Assembly: GCA_036346275.1 (NCBI GenBank)
Contig: CM070713.1
Location: 56,415,567 to 56,479,566 of the forward strand
Reading direction: 5' to 3'
DNA from: Otatea glauca
Taxonomy: Eukaryota > Streptophyta > Magnoliopsida > Poales > Poaceae
Length of the DNA: 64,000 nt
The notes under the pieces: generated by a model
What the model saw: only the letters and a program-made list of their open reading frames with translations
Database searches by the model: none
What the model was told of the DNA's origin: nothing
In this document: positions 24,545-36,395 of the stretch, in pieces
Layout: every line of letters begins with the position of its first letter
Position numbering within the stretch: position 1 is the stretch's first letter
Made by a program: the position numbers and the translations under genes

Positions 24545-26245
24545 TCAAAAAGGGTTTCTTTATTATTTAAAATAAGGAAAGAGATTGATACCGAAAAATA
24601 GTATTATCTAATATCAAAGCATAAGAGCAGCTCATATTCAAATCTTATCAATTAGATTTCAATACTTGAGGATTAATTACAATAACCAATTAAAGAGATA
24701 AAGAAATTTATAAAATTTATGTCGATTAGGCAATGAATCATGTCTATTTAACAAATTAATGAACAATTGAATGACAAAGGCTCTTAGTTGTCAGGCTGCT
24801 GAAGGTTGGACCTTCAGCCTCCTCACCACAAGTTGTAGGATTGTTAAAGATTAATCTCTTACCTCCACTACACCAGGGTCAAATTAATCATAAGTTGAAT
24901 TAGACAATTATCTTAGCAAATAAGGTCTTGAACTCTTTATCTTCCTAAATTATGCACCACTCCTGATATATTAAACTCTTTCGTTGCTTTATGATAAATG
25001 AATTACAAAAAGTAGATGGTTATGATGTTTTCTTTTTCATAATTAATGTGCGGACTTCTAGGAGAGCCTCCAATTACTAAAGATAAAGATTAGTTGTTCA
25101 AGGTTAATTGTTCTCTACTATGTGCACTGTGAATATTAATTTGTGATCTGTGTTTGTGAGATTGTGTACTATGATGTATGGCTAGGTTCTACTCTGTTTT
25201 GCAATTGTGAATGACATGTGTGACAGTGATTAGTAGTAGAATTAGTCATATGTGTTAGTACTGTTCAGTTGTGTTGGGTCACTCACTTTAAATTTTGTCC
25301 ACTTTTTCTTTTCAACCTAGCTAATGATTAAATTAACAAGAAGTAACAATCTAGTTCAAGGCCAAACTTACTACTGTAATTATTCAATTAAGCTTCTAAA
25401 GACCCAAATACATCATCGAGCATACAACTTGAGAAACATGGAACCCAAATTCCTCATTGAACAAATGCATCTCCACATGCAAGGTCCCCAAGATAATTAA
25501 ATTGTCTGGTCCCTTTGCAAGACAGTAAAGAGTACTATCAGGATATTTCGATAGATAAAAACTTGGCAAGATAAAATACATGCATAAATTAGCAAATGAA
25601 GACAATTAACAAAAAGAAGTATTGCTAAGTATGCAAAAGCAGTAAGCACAAGCAACAGCATAACTGCACAACTATCACAATGGTATTTCAGGACCTTTTC
25701 AAGATAGTAAAGAGTATAATCAGGATATTTTGATAGATAAAAACTTGGCAAGATCAAATACATGAATAAATTGAACTTGTATAGTGTGGGTTGCATCACA
25801 ATGCCTCACTGTGTCATGTAGCTAATTCATAAGCTCACCACCACAAACTAATTATTAGCTGATTCATAAGAAGCAGTGATGTCTTAAAGCAAATAATGGA
25901 ACCTTAATGGCTGTGAGTAGCAAGTAAAAAACTAATAAAGTATAGAATGTGTTCACAGTGAAAATTGAAAGAAAAAAGTGGCAAAGCGGGAGTGGAGGAG
26001 GCGGCGACCGAGAGGGCGAGGAGGCAACGATCAGGCGGGTGACGAGGCGGCACCCGGGAGTGGAGGAGGCGACGACCAGGAGTGGAGGAGGTGACGGCCC
26101 GGGGAGGTGTGCGACTGTGAGGATGGACGATCTAGCGGTGAGGATGGCAGATCCAGCGGTAGGGAGGAGGAGGAGGTTGCGAGGGTTTGGGAGAGATGCC
26201 GCATGTGGAAGGCTAGGGTTTGAAGAGATGGTACACACGGTTATA
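24545..26245. other. CACTA internal AT-rich region
   Basis: No coding domain is seen. It includes a direct repeat at 25500-25780 and, at 25975-26200, a GC-rich GGAGGAGGCG-type stretch that probably reflects the 5' leader or promoter of the minus-strand CACTA gene. Subterminal motifs flank it on both sides. Confidence 0.45.
25505..25775. repeat. Direct repeat, two copies about 185 bp apart
   Basis: GACAGTAAAGAGTACTATCAGG plus ATAGATAAAAACTTGGCAAGA and the following bases occur at about 25521-25590 and again, slightly diverged, at about 25706-25770. Confidence 0.8.
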
Positions 26246-26815
26246 TTTATAGTGATATTATCATAGATGGTTCCATAATAGAACCGTCTGTGATGTAAAC
26301 TTATTACAAGGGTTCTAAAGCAATTCTTAAGCTCTCATAAAAATTTTGGATCATGATCACACTCGGAAAAATTTATAAAATTCTGACAATGTTATTGTCT
26401 CAGTTATGTTCATTCTGTTTTTGATTTTTTAAAGATAATACATGAAGTTAAATTGTTTTTAAATTTTTTATGTATGATTCTAAACTACTAAAGATAGTAC
26501 AATAAATTTTTCAGAGCATTATCAAGCTTATACAATTTTATAAAAATCTGATAGTTTTTCTGTCGAAATTATAAAACGTCTAAAAAAATTCGGTTCTTCA
26601 ACAATTTTCATGGAATATGACTTTCTTAAAAGTTATTGAGCCAAATCTGGTCAAAAAGGTCAAATTTAGGTATAAAAAAACCCGAGACTTCGCGAAAGCT
26701 CACGGAAAATTCTGAAAATACTATAACAATTTAATTTTGTTTATCCGACCGGCTTTTGAATTTCGTCTCCGGCCAAAATCCGAGATTTATGAAATCTCAC
26801 TGATTTTTGAAACCT
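26246..26815. repeat. CACTA subterminal region, right side
   Basis: A hairpin ATAGATGGTTCC...AGAACCGTCTGTGATG (26270-26295) is followed by about 500 AT-rich bases of the kind seen near the ends of rice CACTA elements (family impression from memory). No terminal TAGTG is found. Confidence 0.45.
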
Positions 26816-26879
26816 TGGTGCGGCGCGGTATTGCTCATGGTCAATCTATACCTTGGATCCTGCTACGTACTTACGTTTC

Positions 26880-27409
26880 ACTTTCACTATCACGAAATTA
26901 ACCACTGCCTTCAAGGTCTTTGCATTGGACATGTCCGGTCATAGGGAGGAGACCTGGCTGCCCGTCTGGGCACTCGACGACCGCGCTCTCTTCGCTGGCG
27001 ACGCCTGCTGCCGATCGTTCCCCGCGTAGGGCCTCGTAGGCGAAAGTAAAATCTGCTTCGTCGACCTCGAGCTTAAAATAAACAGCTCGGCGAGAGAAAA
27101 CACGGAGTGGCACCCTTTCGGCCTAGTGGAGGCGTTCTGCATGCGTTCCAACTTTGTCAACAGCGTAGCCCAGTACGGGCGGGGCAAGTCATCGGCGACC
27201 ACCGGACGGTGGGAGTACTGCGAGGAGAGGAGCTCTCTGGAAGACTTGATTATCCGCTCCCCGTGGAAACCGACCACCGTGACGCGAAGCACCAACGAAG
27301 ATCAAAGATGGTACGCGGCGTCGAGAGGCTGCCCTTTCGACGGAGGTGTCGCTCGTTTGTGCACCTACAGGGAGAAAAGAGTGCTTGACATATCATCCGA
27401 CGATCAATG
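26880..27409 (+). pseudogene. DUF295-like (F-box/KIB1-type) gene fragment
   Basis: One frame runs across this segment with a single internal TAG (27028). Before it, VFALDMSG, then LPVWALDDRALFAGDACCRSFPA recalls the DUF295 signature in which a leucine/glycine-rich run precedes an ALFLG-type motif. After it, SKICFVDLELK fits the NCIYFVD motif of the family, and the frame ends at 27409. DUF295 genes are a large family in grasses with poorly known roles. It lacks the N-terminal F-box region. The assignment rests on motif recognition only. Confidence 0.5.
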
Positions 27410-27671
27410 AGATGGTTTTGCTGATGATGCAGTGCAGCCAAGCAACGGTGCTACGCCAAAGGAAGTGACGCAACGCAAAGCTTAACGGAGGATTCACTTA
27501 ATAACATGCTAAGTGGGTATATAACAAGATCTATGTCTACATTAATCTTGACTCTGGCACGTCTGTGATACACTATCAGGAAGCTTATCAATTCTAGTTT
27601 CAAAAATTCAAATGGTGCATCATCTGAAGATGCTTTCCAAAAGTTACGATAGTTTTGGTGAAAGTTGTACA
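27410..27671. other. Short intergenic spacer
   Basis: No gene or repeat is recognised between the DUF295-like fragment and the solo LTR. Confidence 0.5.
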
Positions 27672-28579
27672 TGTTAGAATTATTGGGCTAGAGGTCCATT
27701 AATTTACAAATAATTCTTGAAAAAAACCCAAACGCTCGTTAGGTGGAAGAGAGGTGAAAATGCAATATTCCTATATTGCTAATGGAGGTGGATGAAGACC
27801 ACCTTATAAAGGAAGGTTCCTTCATCATACTTGAGCATGAGAAGAAGAAGAGAACATACGCGCTTGTTCACCTCGCCACGTCTCGCTAGGCCAGGCGGCG
27901 TGCGTACATGACATGCGCGTGAATGGTGCAGTGAAATCGGGTTCGATGGCTTGCGTAGGCGCAATTCTTTTTTTGTAGCGTGGGACTAAGTAGTCAATAC
28001 GGTTACGTTAACATGGTATTAACTGCGCGAACTTATCCGTAACTGACTCGAATCGTGCAGTGGATATTACGCAGTATTCGTAACCGACTCGTAGCATGCT
28101 CTACGATTATCTCTCTGTTATATATATGCAGAACAGATCTCTCTCTCGAACCTTTTGCATTCCCTCAGCACTGCGTTGCATCCGTCTTTTCCGTCCCTTC
28201 GCCGGTGTGCACCGACTGTTGGGAGAGCAGGTCTCTGAAACGTTTGTCCTTGAGATCCTGCACCGGGAGAGGACGAATCACGTTTTTGGAAAGCGTCCTC
28301 ATGCGACTCCTTGATGTCTTCTTCGACGACGATCTTCGACTACATCGCCTGCTGATCTTCATCGATGTCTACTACCGGTCCGACCACGTCTTCACGTCGT
28401 CTCGGTAATGCACGCAAACCATCTCTTTGTTATGTCTATTTAATAATATGAATGAGATAGACATTGCAATTGGCATATTGCTTCTATCTAGTTTATTTGT
28501 TTCATCTGTTCTAGTTTCAATTATCGTCATATCTTATTTTCTAAATAGGTTCATCATTAATATGCCTAATTCTCCAACA
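27672..28579 (+). repeat. Solo LTR (908 bp) with 5-bp target duplication
   Basis: It begins TGTTAGAATT and ends TTCTCCAACA, giving TG...CA ends with a short inverted repeat (TGTT.G/C.AACA). GTACA occurs directly before it (27667-27671) and directly after it (28580-28584), a perfect 5-bp duplication. No internal retrotransposon coding sequence is attached. A TTATATATATG TATA-like motif is at about 28118-28128. It is what remains when the two LTRs of an element recombine. Orientation is set by the TATA motif and the trailing T-rich region, so it is tentative. Confidence 0.85.
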
Positions 28580-28683
28580 GTACATGCCATCGAGTTGGTG
28601 CGCAAGTATAGACACGTTTGTTCCTCGGTGACCTGTTGCTTAGAGACTTTTCAGCTAGCTCTTGGTGTTTACATCTTACTATG

Positions 28684-29343
28684 TGTTTGCACCAAAATTC
28701 GGTAAATCTGGTCAAATCGGCAATAAAATAGAAGATATGGAAACCGACGGATAGGATTGAGAAGAATACGAGATATTTGGTAACAACACGATCTTTAAAG
28801 AAAATAACTGTCTAAAATAAGGCCGGTACGGATACGGACTTGAAGCGTGTTGTAACAGGACACTATCGGCCAAAGGTATAAAAGAAGGACCAAAGCGAGC
28901 TGCAAAAGGATCATAATCATCAACACAATACAATCAACCAGTCTTTACTTTTTCTACTTTTCACGTCGACTAGAGTAGCTTCGTAATTTAGCCTTTGTAA
29001 TCGATCTTGATCAATAAAGTTGCGCATCGCCGATTGTTGATCTTCGCCAATTACACCCTGTGTTCGATTTGTTACGATTTTGTTGCGCGTCGCCTTCTTC
29101 GTAATCGATCGCTTTATCCTCCGATTAGCCTTAATCGGCTAATTAGATTTATCTTGTTACCTTGATCTTAATCGGCTTCAAGCTGATTGAGTCCAAGCCG
29201 ATTGATTTTTACGATCGGCTTTTGATTGAATTTTATATTTTTTACCTTGTCGATTCTGTGTCAAATCGACCGCACGCTCTGAACCGGTGTTAAATGCGGT
29301 GTCTTCTTTGTCGAAACCCTACATCAAGTTTTTGACGCCAACA
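28684..29343 (+). repeat. 5' LTR of Tat element (660 bp)
   Basis: It begins TGTTTGCACC and ends TTGACGCCAACA. A TATA box TATAAAAG is at 28877-28884, and AATAAA sits near 29012. The first 300 or so bases are almost identical to the 3' LTR, the rest is not. Confidence 0.95.
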
Positions 29344-29346
29344 CAC

Positions 29347-29366
29347 TCTTGGCACGCCCGGTGGGA
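29347..29366 (+). other. Primer binding site region
   Basis: TTGGCACGCCCGGTGGGACC lies three bases after the 5' LTR. Primer sites of this form are common in Tat and Athila elements; I do not assign the tRNA. Confidence 0.6.
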
Positions 29367-29371
29367 CCCGC

Positions 29372-31340
29372 AATGTCTTCATCAGGGAAGTCGATATTCC
29401 GCCATCAGATCTCAACGCAGAGACTATAATCGTCCCAACAATAGACGATTTATCTGCAGAGCAACGTCAAGAAATTGAAGCTCGGAAGGCCGCGCCGGAA
29501 GAGATGATGCTAAGTTGCTATCAAAAAACTAGACGCGGCGTCACTCAAAAATCCGCCTTGCCGACGGTCAACGCATACAGGAGATGCGGTGTAACGATCG
29601 TAAGTCGATATCGCTGCTCAAGCGAATTATCGGCTATGATTAATCGATCACCACGCTTTGATAAACCAATCATCGGCTCGTAACAACGCTTAAGCCGATG
29701 ATAGCAAATAGCGTTAAATCTATAGCCCAGAGTTGGTCTCGCCGGAAGTCTACTCGACCCATTGCAAGCTCGCCAAATTATCCTGCTTTTTCTGCACCGC
29801 AGCACGCAGCACACCGCCGATCCTAAACCATCGGCTATAACCTCACCCCCTACCATGATGCCCACACAACCCACGGTCATATTGCCTAGGGACCCTCGGT
29901 CAAGTGGGGTGAGCCATTACCACTCCTATACCGACGCTGCTAAGTTAGATGCATCAATCAATTTGCCGCCGTCGGCTCCGTTCTACGTTTTTCCCCAATC
30001 GGTTTCACAGCCGATTGGCTCCGAAGATTCCCACAAGAACCCACCCTGCTGAGAAATCCAGGTCCACACAAGGTAGTAACATACTCAGAACCATTTGTCC
30101 CGGTCCCGGAACCTCAAGTCAGACGTAATCGGCACGAGCAGTATGATCGTGCACCGGCAGGACATCATAATTGGCAACCCGAGCTCGCACTCGAGGGGCA
30201 GAACGCCGATTATGACAGATATTATCAAGGGCCTGCTATGGCCGATAATGCTAATTGGGCCGATCGATCTCGCCGCTTTGAGGGACCAATTCGCATACAA
30301 CCAAAAGGAAAGGTTATCGGCTATAGAAAGCCAGATCCCGATTAAATAGATCGCATGCCCTACCCTCATAACTTCAGAGTTCCAGACTTCGCCAAATTCT
30401 CTGAGGATGATTCATCACCACCACCGAACACGTTGGACGCTTTATCGCGCAATGCGGTGAAGCGGCCCAGTCCGACGGGCTTAAAATTAGACTATTCCCG
30501 TTGTCTCTGTCTGGGGCAGCGTTTACTTGGTTTACTTGCTTGCCTCCGAATTCGGTCCATTTATGGAACGATTTGGAAAGCCGATTTCATGAATACTTCT
30601 TTTAGGCGCTTTGGAGCTTAGGATTTGGATCCGAGTTACGTGCGGCAAAAGTTTGGGGAATCGGTGCAGTTACATCAAGAGATTTAGATAAATTAGAATC
30701 GTGTTTTAGCGTCACATTGCCTGACAACCAACTTGCCGATTTAGCATTTCAAGGTTTGATTCCGCCGCTTAGGGAGAAATTCGGAGGACAAGAATTCATC
30801 GACCTTAGCCACTTATTGCATCGCGTATCGGCTCAAGAGAGCCGATTCACTGACAATAAAGTGTTCAAAGATAGATTTAAAAATAGCAATAACAAAGAAA
30901 AGGACAAGGCTAAAGTCAATATGGTTGAGTATTGTCCAAGTGACTCATCGGAAGACGAGGAAGCAGAAATAAACATAGCCGAATGGGTAAAAGGATCCAA
31001 AAAGTCCTTAGTCCGTTTCTTGGCTTAAGCCGACTAGGAACAAGTCGGAGGTTAAGTACTCTTCGATGTTTCAAAGTGCGATCGTATTTTTGATTTATCG
31101 CAAGAAAAGATAATACAATTGCCGAGGGACATGTGATACCGTCGCCGATGAGATCAAAAACGCAGTATTGCAAGTGGCATCATTCTTATTCGCATAACAC
31201 TAATGATCGCAATATCTTCCGTCAACAGATCCAATCGCTATTGAGGATGGTCGGTTGAAGTTTGGCGATGAGCCGACCATGCAAGTTGATGTTGATCCGC
31301 TTCCCATCAACATGGTACGTTGTTCGCTAAAGGAAAAGAG
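29372..31340 (+). pseudogene. Tat gag, frameshifted
   Basis: Directly after the primer site one frame gives NVFIREVDIPPSDLNAET. The capsid region starts YPHNFRVPDFAKFS (30361), with the expected TWF-type and LWNDLESRFHEYF motifs in shifted frames (about 30520-30600). NQLADLAFQGLIPPLREKF (30726-30782) follows in an ORF to 31026 with an acidic SDSSEDEEAE stretch. After a further shift, YCKWHHSYSHNTNDC-like codons near 31165-31215 form a CHHC-type motif. Several single-base shifts make it inactive. Confidence 0.75.
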
Positions 31341-32219
31341 CGATGCATGACGAGCGTAAAAGGATCGACAAGTCAACATCCAATCAAGCTCGAACGGCGA
31401 TCAAACATCGAAGATTACAATCGGCTCTTTACAAATAGAAGCCGATCGTGAAGGAAAAATTCAAGAACCATCAAACCCAAAGGGAATCCTCGTAGGTAAA
31501 TGGTACAAGCGTAAAAGTCTCCATTAAGGCGACCAATAAAAGGTCGGGACCAACATTTTACAATTAATGGAGAAATACGAGAGGATGAATAGCCGACCAC
31601 GGATAAGGCTCACCGGTCGGATAACTTGTACCGCATCGAGAATGTGGAGAGGGCACATAGAAGGTGTCCTTTGGCGATTTCTTGAAAGAGGAGTAAGCGT
31701 TGCCATCACCATACACCGCCTGATGGAATATTATCCCGAGACGATGGGCCAAGGCAATCGGCCGAGATAGGCTATGCGGGCGATTAGAGAGCAAGGCGTA
31801 TGAATGAAGGCCCGCCCACGAGAGAATATCCAAACGGATCAAGAACCGAGCCAAATCAAGATACACAAACCCGCCTAATCAAGAAGATTTGGTGGTCAAA
31901 TACGGCAGCCGTGGAACCCAAACCCGGTGGTGTCCATCGCTGAGCGATCACGACGATGACGGCTTCAAAGGCTAAGGACGCAAGAAATCCGTGAAGCCGG
32001 CGCCAAAAAAGCGAGATACGAACGCGTTTAATGAACTTCGCCCAATCAAATGCGCCAAGAAAGAGTGGAGAAGAAAAGAACAAGCCAAGAAGATTTGAAT
32101 CACCGATGACTTGATTCTCCCATGATTCGAGATGACACGCCTCGCATGGACATTAACATGGTGTTCACATTGCCACCAATTCAAAGTCGAATCGAATCGG
32201 CCAAAGAGGCATTGCTCGC
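31341..32219 (+). mobile_element. Degenerate gag-protease linker
   Basis: Short basic fragments such as KCAKKEWRRKEQAKK (about 32046-32090) are readable, but no domain is identifiable. It is probably the end of gag and the spacer to protease. Confidence 0.4.
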
Positions 32220-32846
32220 TTGTGCTCAAGATTGAGCGCCATCTTTGAGAAGCCCAAAGATGACCATCGCATCCAAACCACCGATCTAAAAGGGTATATA
32301 AATGGCAAGCCGATATCAAGGATGCTGGTAGACCGAGGCGCCACAGTGAACCTGATGCCGTACACGACATGCAAGAAACTGGGTAAGTCTAATGAAGACT
32401 TGATTAAAACTAATATGGTTCTAAACGACTTCACAGGCGATCCCACGGAGGCAAAGGGTGTTATGGTCACAGAGCTGACTGTCGGTAGCAAGACCTTGCC
32501 GACAGCGTTCTTTGTAATCGATGCCAAAGGAAACTACAGCGTACTGCTCGGTCGGGATTGGATTCATGCCAACTGCTGCATCCCATCGACCATGCATCAA
32601 GCACTGGTCCAATGGAACGGAGAAGAGGTCGAAGTCGTTACAGCCGACACATCTGCTCATATCGCCATGGCTAGCTCTGATGCGAATTGGCAACACGAAA
32701 AAGCTGGCTGCATATCGGGGAAGGAGCTGGACGACTGTGATTTCATATGCGTAAGCAAATCAGGGCTCATGCCGATCAGTGTCAAACCGGGCACTTTTGA
32801 TCGGACAAACGAAGTATTACGCCGATGGGGACACGAAAAACATTGA
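32220..32846 (+). pseudogene. Tat aspartic protease region
   Basis: LVDRGATVNLMPY (32325-32363) is the active-site region. The usual DGGA/DSGA triad here reads DRGA, a glycine-to-arginine change next to the catalytic aspartate. VLLGRDWIHA (32541-32570) is the second conserved block. The ORF is intact for 208 codons. Confidence 0.8.
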
Positions 32847-33962
32847 AAGCACTGCAGGATAAAATGCAAAGCTATCGGCAGACAACGGATAGCTACGAAG
32901 CCATCGAAGACTTTGAAGAAATTGAAAAGTTAGGTCAAGGTTTCACATCCACCGATTTACTTGAAGAAGTCAATATAGGTAGCGGTGATAGAAAAAGACC
33001 AACTTTTGTTAGTGCAAATTTAGGTGTAAAGTACAAAGAAAAATTGATAAAAATCCTTAAGGATTATAAGGATTGTTTTGCTTGGGAATATCATGAGATG
33101 CCCGGATTAAGCCGTCAGCTGGTGGAACATCAGCTACCTATAAAATCGGGATATCGGCCGTTTAAACAATACCCGAGGCGTTTCAATCCGGCCTTGTACC
33201 AAATTATAAAAGAAGAAATAGAACGATTGTTGGAAGCAAAATTTATCAGGCCTGCCGATAAGCGGAGTGGGTTTCTAACATCGTTCGATTATGAAGAAAA
33301 TGGAAAACTTGAGTATCGTCGATTTTAGAGATTTGAACAAAGCAACGCCAAAGATGAATATCCGATGCCTATAGCCGATATGCTTATCGATCTTGCATCG
33401 GGAATAAGATCATAAGTTTTCTAGATGGTAATCTGGGGTATAACCAGATACTCATGGCAGAAGCCGATATACCGAAGACGGCTTTCAGATGTCCTGGTGC
33501 GATAAGATTGTTCGAGTGGACAGTGATGACTTTCGGCTTGAAAAACGCTGGAGCAACGTATCAACGGGCAATGAATCTGATCTTTCATGATTTAATCGGC
33601 CACATTGTCGAAATTTATATTGATGATGTAGTGGTAAAATCTGCAGACGATTTGCAACACCTGGCCGACTTAGAGAGGGTGTTTAAGAACATAAGATCGC
33701 ACAGTTTGAAGATGAATCCTTACAAGTGCGCGTTTGGCGTGTCGGCTGGACAGTTTTTAGGCTTCATGGTGCATGAAAGAGGAATCGAAGTTAGTCAAAC
33801 GAGAGTCAAGGCTATAGCCGATACCGAACCACCGACATGCAAAAACGAGCTGCAAAAGTTGATCGGCAAAATTAACTATCTCCGCAGGTTCATATCGAAC
33901 CTCTCTGGTAGAATTCGTGCTTTTACTCCATTGTTAAAATTAAAAGACGATGAAGAATTCAG
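32825..33962 (+). pseudogene. Tat reverse transcriptase
   Basis: The ORF to 33328 gives KDCFAWEYHEMPGL (about 33070-33110) and FKQYPRRF. A frameshift near 33300 separates it from FRDLNKATP (about 33328-33352). The main part has TVMTFGLKNAGATYQRAMN, then IYIDDVVVKS (33616-33645) with the catalytic aspartates, MNPYKCAFG and FLGFMVHERGIE. It ends at LRRFISNLSGRI and a shift near 33960. The YIDD core is intact. Confidence 0.88.
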
Positions 33963-34840
33963 ATGGGAGCCGATCAACAAAGGGCTTTTGACGAAGTTAA
34001 GAGGTACTTGTCCAACCCTCCAGTTTTGGCTGCACCTCAAAAGGGGGTTCCTTTCAGATTATATGTCTCGGCTGAAGAAGATACTATTGAGGCTGTTTTG
34101 GTACAAGAGGTGCATGGTAAAGAAAGGGTTATCTTTTATTTAAGCCGACGTTCTTGAACGCAGGTCGTGTACCCTTTTATCGAAAAACTATGTTTATCCT
34201 TGTACTTCGTGCACGGTTAAGGCATTACATATTAGCATCGGCCTGTAAAGTAATCTGCAAAACCGATGTTATAAAATATATTTTGTCAGCTCCTATCCTG
34301 CGAGGTCGACTTGGCAAATGGGCTTACGCCTTGGTTGAGTTTGACTTATCATATGAATCGGCCAAAGCAGTCAAAGGACAAGTGTTAGCCGATTTTATAA
34401 CAGGATATGACACTGCGGCAAATTTAGTCTTGGTTGCACCATGGCAGTTGTTCTTTGACGGATCAGTATGCGAGGAAGGTGATGGCATCGGTGTTGTACT
34501 CACCTCACCTAAGGAGCATAACTTCGAATTTGCATTTCGGCTAAATAGCCGATGCTCAAACAACCAAGCCGAGTACGAAGCGTTACCCAAATGCTTGCAA
34601 TTACTGGAAAATATTGGGGTGAGCGTTGTTGAGGCATATGGTGATTCACTGTTGGTGGTGTAGCAAATAAAGGGAGAATACCAATGTCGAGATGAAGTGC
34701 TACTGAAGTATTTAGAACAATATTTAGAGATTATCGGCTCATTTATATCATTTTCTATTGGTCATGTTCCTCGAGAATTGAACGATAGAGCTAATGCTTT
34801 GGCTCAGCAAGCATCAGGATATAAAGATTTTGGCTGAAGT
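33963..34840 (+). pseudogene. Tat RNase H and archaeal-type RNase H
   Basis: QQRAFDEVKRYLSNPPVLAAP and VPFRLYVSAEEDTI (33969-34085) form the normal RNase H start. After a frame change, WQLFFDGSVCEEGDG (34443-34487) begins the second RNase H, with QAEYEAL (34564-34584), EAYGDSLLV (about 34631-34659), a TAG at 34661, then VPRELNDRANALAQQASGY (about 34766-34820). The FFDGS start identifies the Tat-specific domain. Confidence 0.85.
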
Positions 34841-34870
34841 CAGGAGACTGAACTGGTAGACAAGGCAGTC

Positions 34871-36145
34871 ATGTGCACAGATGTTGCCGATTGGAGAACG
34901 CAGATAAAAGATTATCTAGTTGACCCATCCAAGCCGACGGAACGGAAGATACGGCAACAAGCGTTGAAATACGTCATTATGGACGATATACTATATTATC
35001 GGACTATGGAAGGTTTGTTGTTAAGATGTCTTGAGGCCGAAGAAGCACGGGTGGCAATGGGTGAAGTACACGAAGGCATTTGTGGTTCTCATCAATCGGC
35101 ACATAAGATGAAATGGATGCTCAGATGAACGGGTTATTTTTGGCTGACGATGTTAGAAGATTGTTTCAAGTATTATAAAGGATGTCAAACATGTCAAAAG
35201 TTTGGCAACATACAACTAGCACCAGCATCGGCTTTACATCCAATCATCAAACCTTGGCCGTTCAGAGGTTGGGGAATAGATATAATCGGACAAATATTTC
35301 CTGCTTCGAGTAAAGGCCACAAGTTTATTTTGGCCGCAACCGATTACTTCTCAAAGTGGGTCGAGGCTATACCACTTAAAAAGGTGACCAGTGTTGAGGC
35401 GATTAGTTTTGTGAATGAACATATCGTCCATCGGTTTGGAATACCGCAAACAATCACGACCGATCAAGGTACGGTATTCATGTCTAACGAGTTTCAGAGT
35501 TATGCAAGGAGTCTAGGGATTAAATTGTTAAACTCTTCGCCATATTACGCTCAGGCTAATGGACAGGCCGAGTCGTCTAATAAAACACTAATTAAGTTGA
35601 TCAAAAGAAAAATTGATGAAAAGCCAAGGAATTGGCATTCAACTCTATCGGAGTCACTTTGGGCCTATCGGCTATCTTATCACGGTTTACGGCGAAGATT
35701 TCACCTTACCAATTGGTGTATGGACAAGAAGCCGTTCTACCCGTGGAGATTAACATTGAGTCGATCACGAATAGCGGACAAAATGGTTTGTCGACTCAAG
35801 CTTACAATGATTTAATGATCGACAACTTGGATGAGTTAGCGAGCTACGCTTGTCTCACGCTTGATCGGCTTAAAAGAATAAGATCGAGTTGCAAAGGCGT
35901 ATAATAAAAGGGTCATGCCTAAGTCTTTCGATCAAGCCGATTTGGTATGGAAAACAATATTGCTGTTGGTTCTAAGGATAACCGATTTGGAAAATGGTCA
36001 CCTACGGGAAGGGCCATACAAAATTAATCGCCTAGTCGGCGGAAACTCGTACTTACTAGAAACGCTAGAAGGATATGTATTGCCAAAAGCTATTAACGGA
36101 AAATACTTGAAGAAATATTACACTAGTGTTTGGATTGGAGCCTAG
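34871..36145 (+). pseudogene. Tat integrase
   Basis: The zinc finger spans HEGICGSHQSAHKM (about 35069-35110) to CQTCQKF (about 35180), with a TGA at 35126-35128 between the pairs. The core has WGIDIIGQI (about 35270), TTDQGTVFMS (about 35456-35485) and QAESSNKTL (about 35565-35592), the D,D,E triad. SPYQLVYGQEAVLPVEIN appears in a shifted frame (about 35700-35750). The final fragment LREGPYKINRL, ending YYTSVWIGA and a TAG (36143-36145), is the C-terminal domain. Confidence 0.88.
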
Positions 36146-36395
36146 CCGTTTAAAGATATGTTCAGAGCCAAGATTAACACGATGCTGTTAATCGGCTGAA
36201 AAGATTGCAAACCCAGGAGATATAAGCAGAACATAAATCGGTTAAGCAGCCGATTATAAACATAACAAAGTTACAAGCATTCAGGAGATATAAGCAGAAT
36301 ATAAATCGGTTAAACAGCCGATTATAAACATAAAGTTACAAGCATTCAGGACAAGTGTTTTCAAAACGACCAGCAAAGTTTTACAGATTAGAGGT

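Larger units (their letters stand above)
20989..26815 (-). mobile_element. Degenerate CACTA (En/Spm) DNA transposon
   Basis: The left end reads CACTACTACATAAAAATTC at 20989, the hallmark CACTA terminus. It is followed by several subterminal copies of ACAGACGGTTC and its inverse. More copies lie at 24538-24548 and 26270-26294. Minus-strand remnants of a plant Ptta/En/Spm transposase and a Ulp1-like domain fill the middle. I could not find the opposite CACTA terminus; the right limit is set where sequence typical of rice CACTA subterminal regions ends and a different gene fragment begins, so it is approximate. Confidence 0.7.

Noticed and set aside
28712..28933. 73-residue minus-strand ORF, identical at 39645-39866
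   Set aside because: The identity is due to both copies being in the LTRs of one element; low complexity for a gene and no domain.
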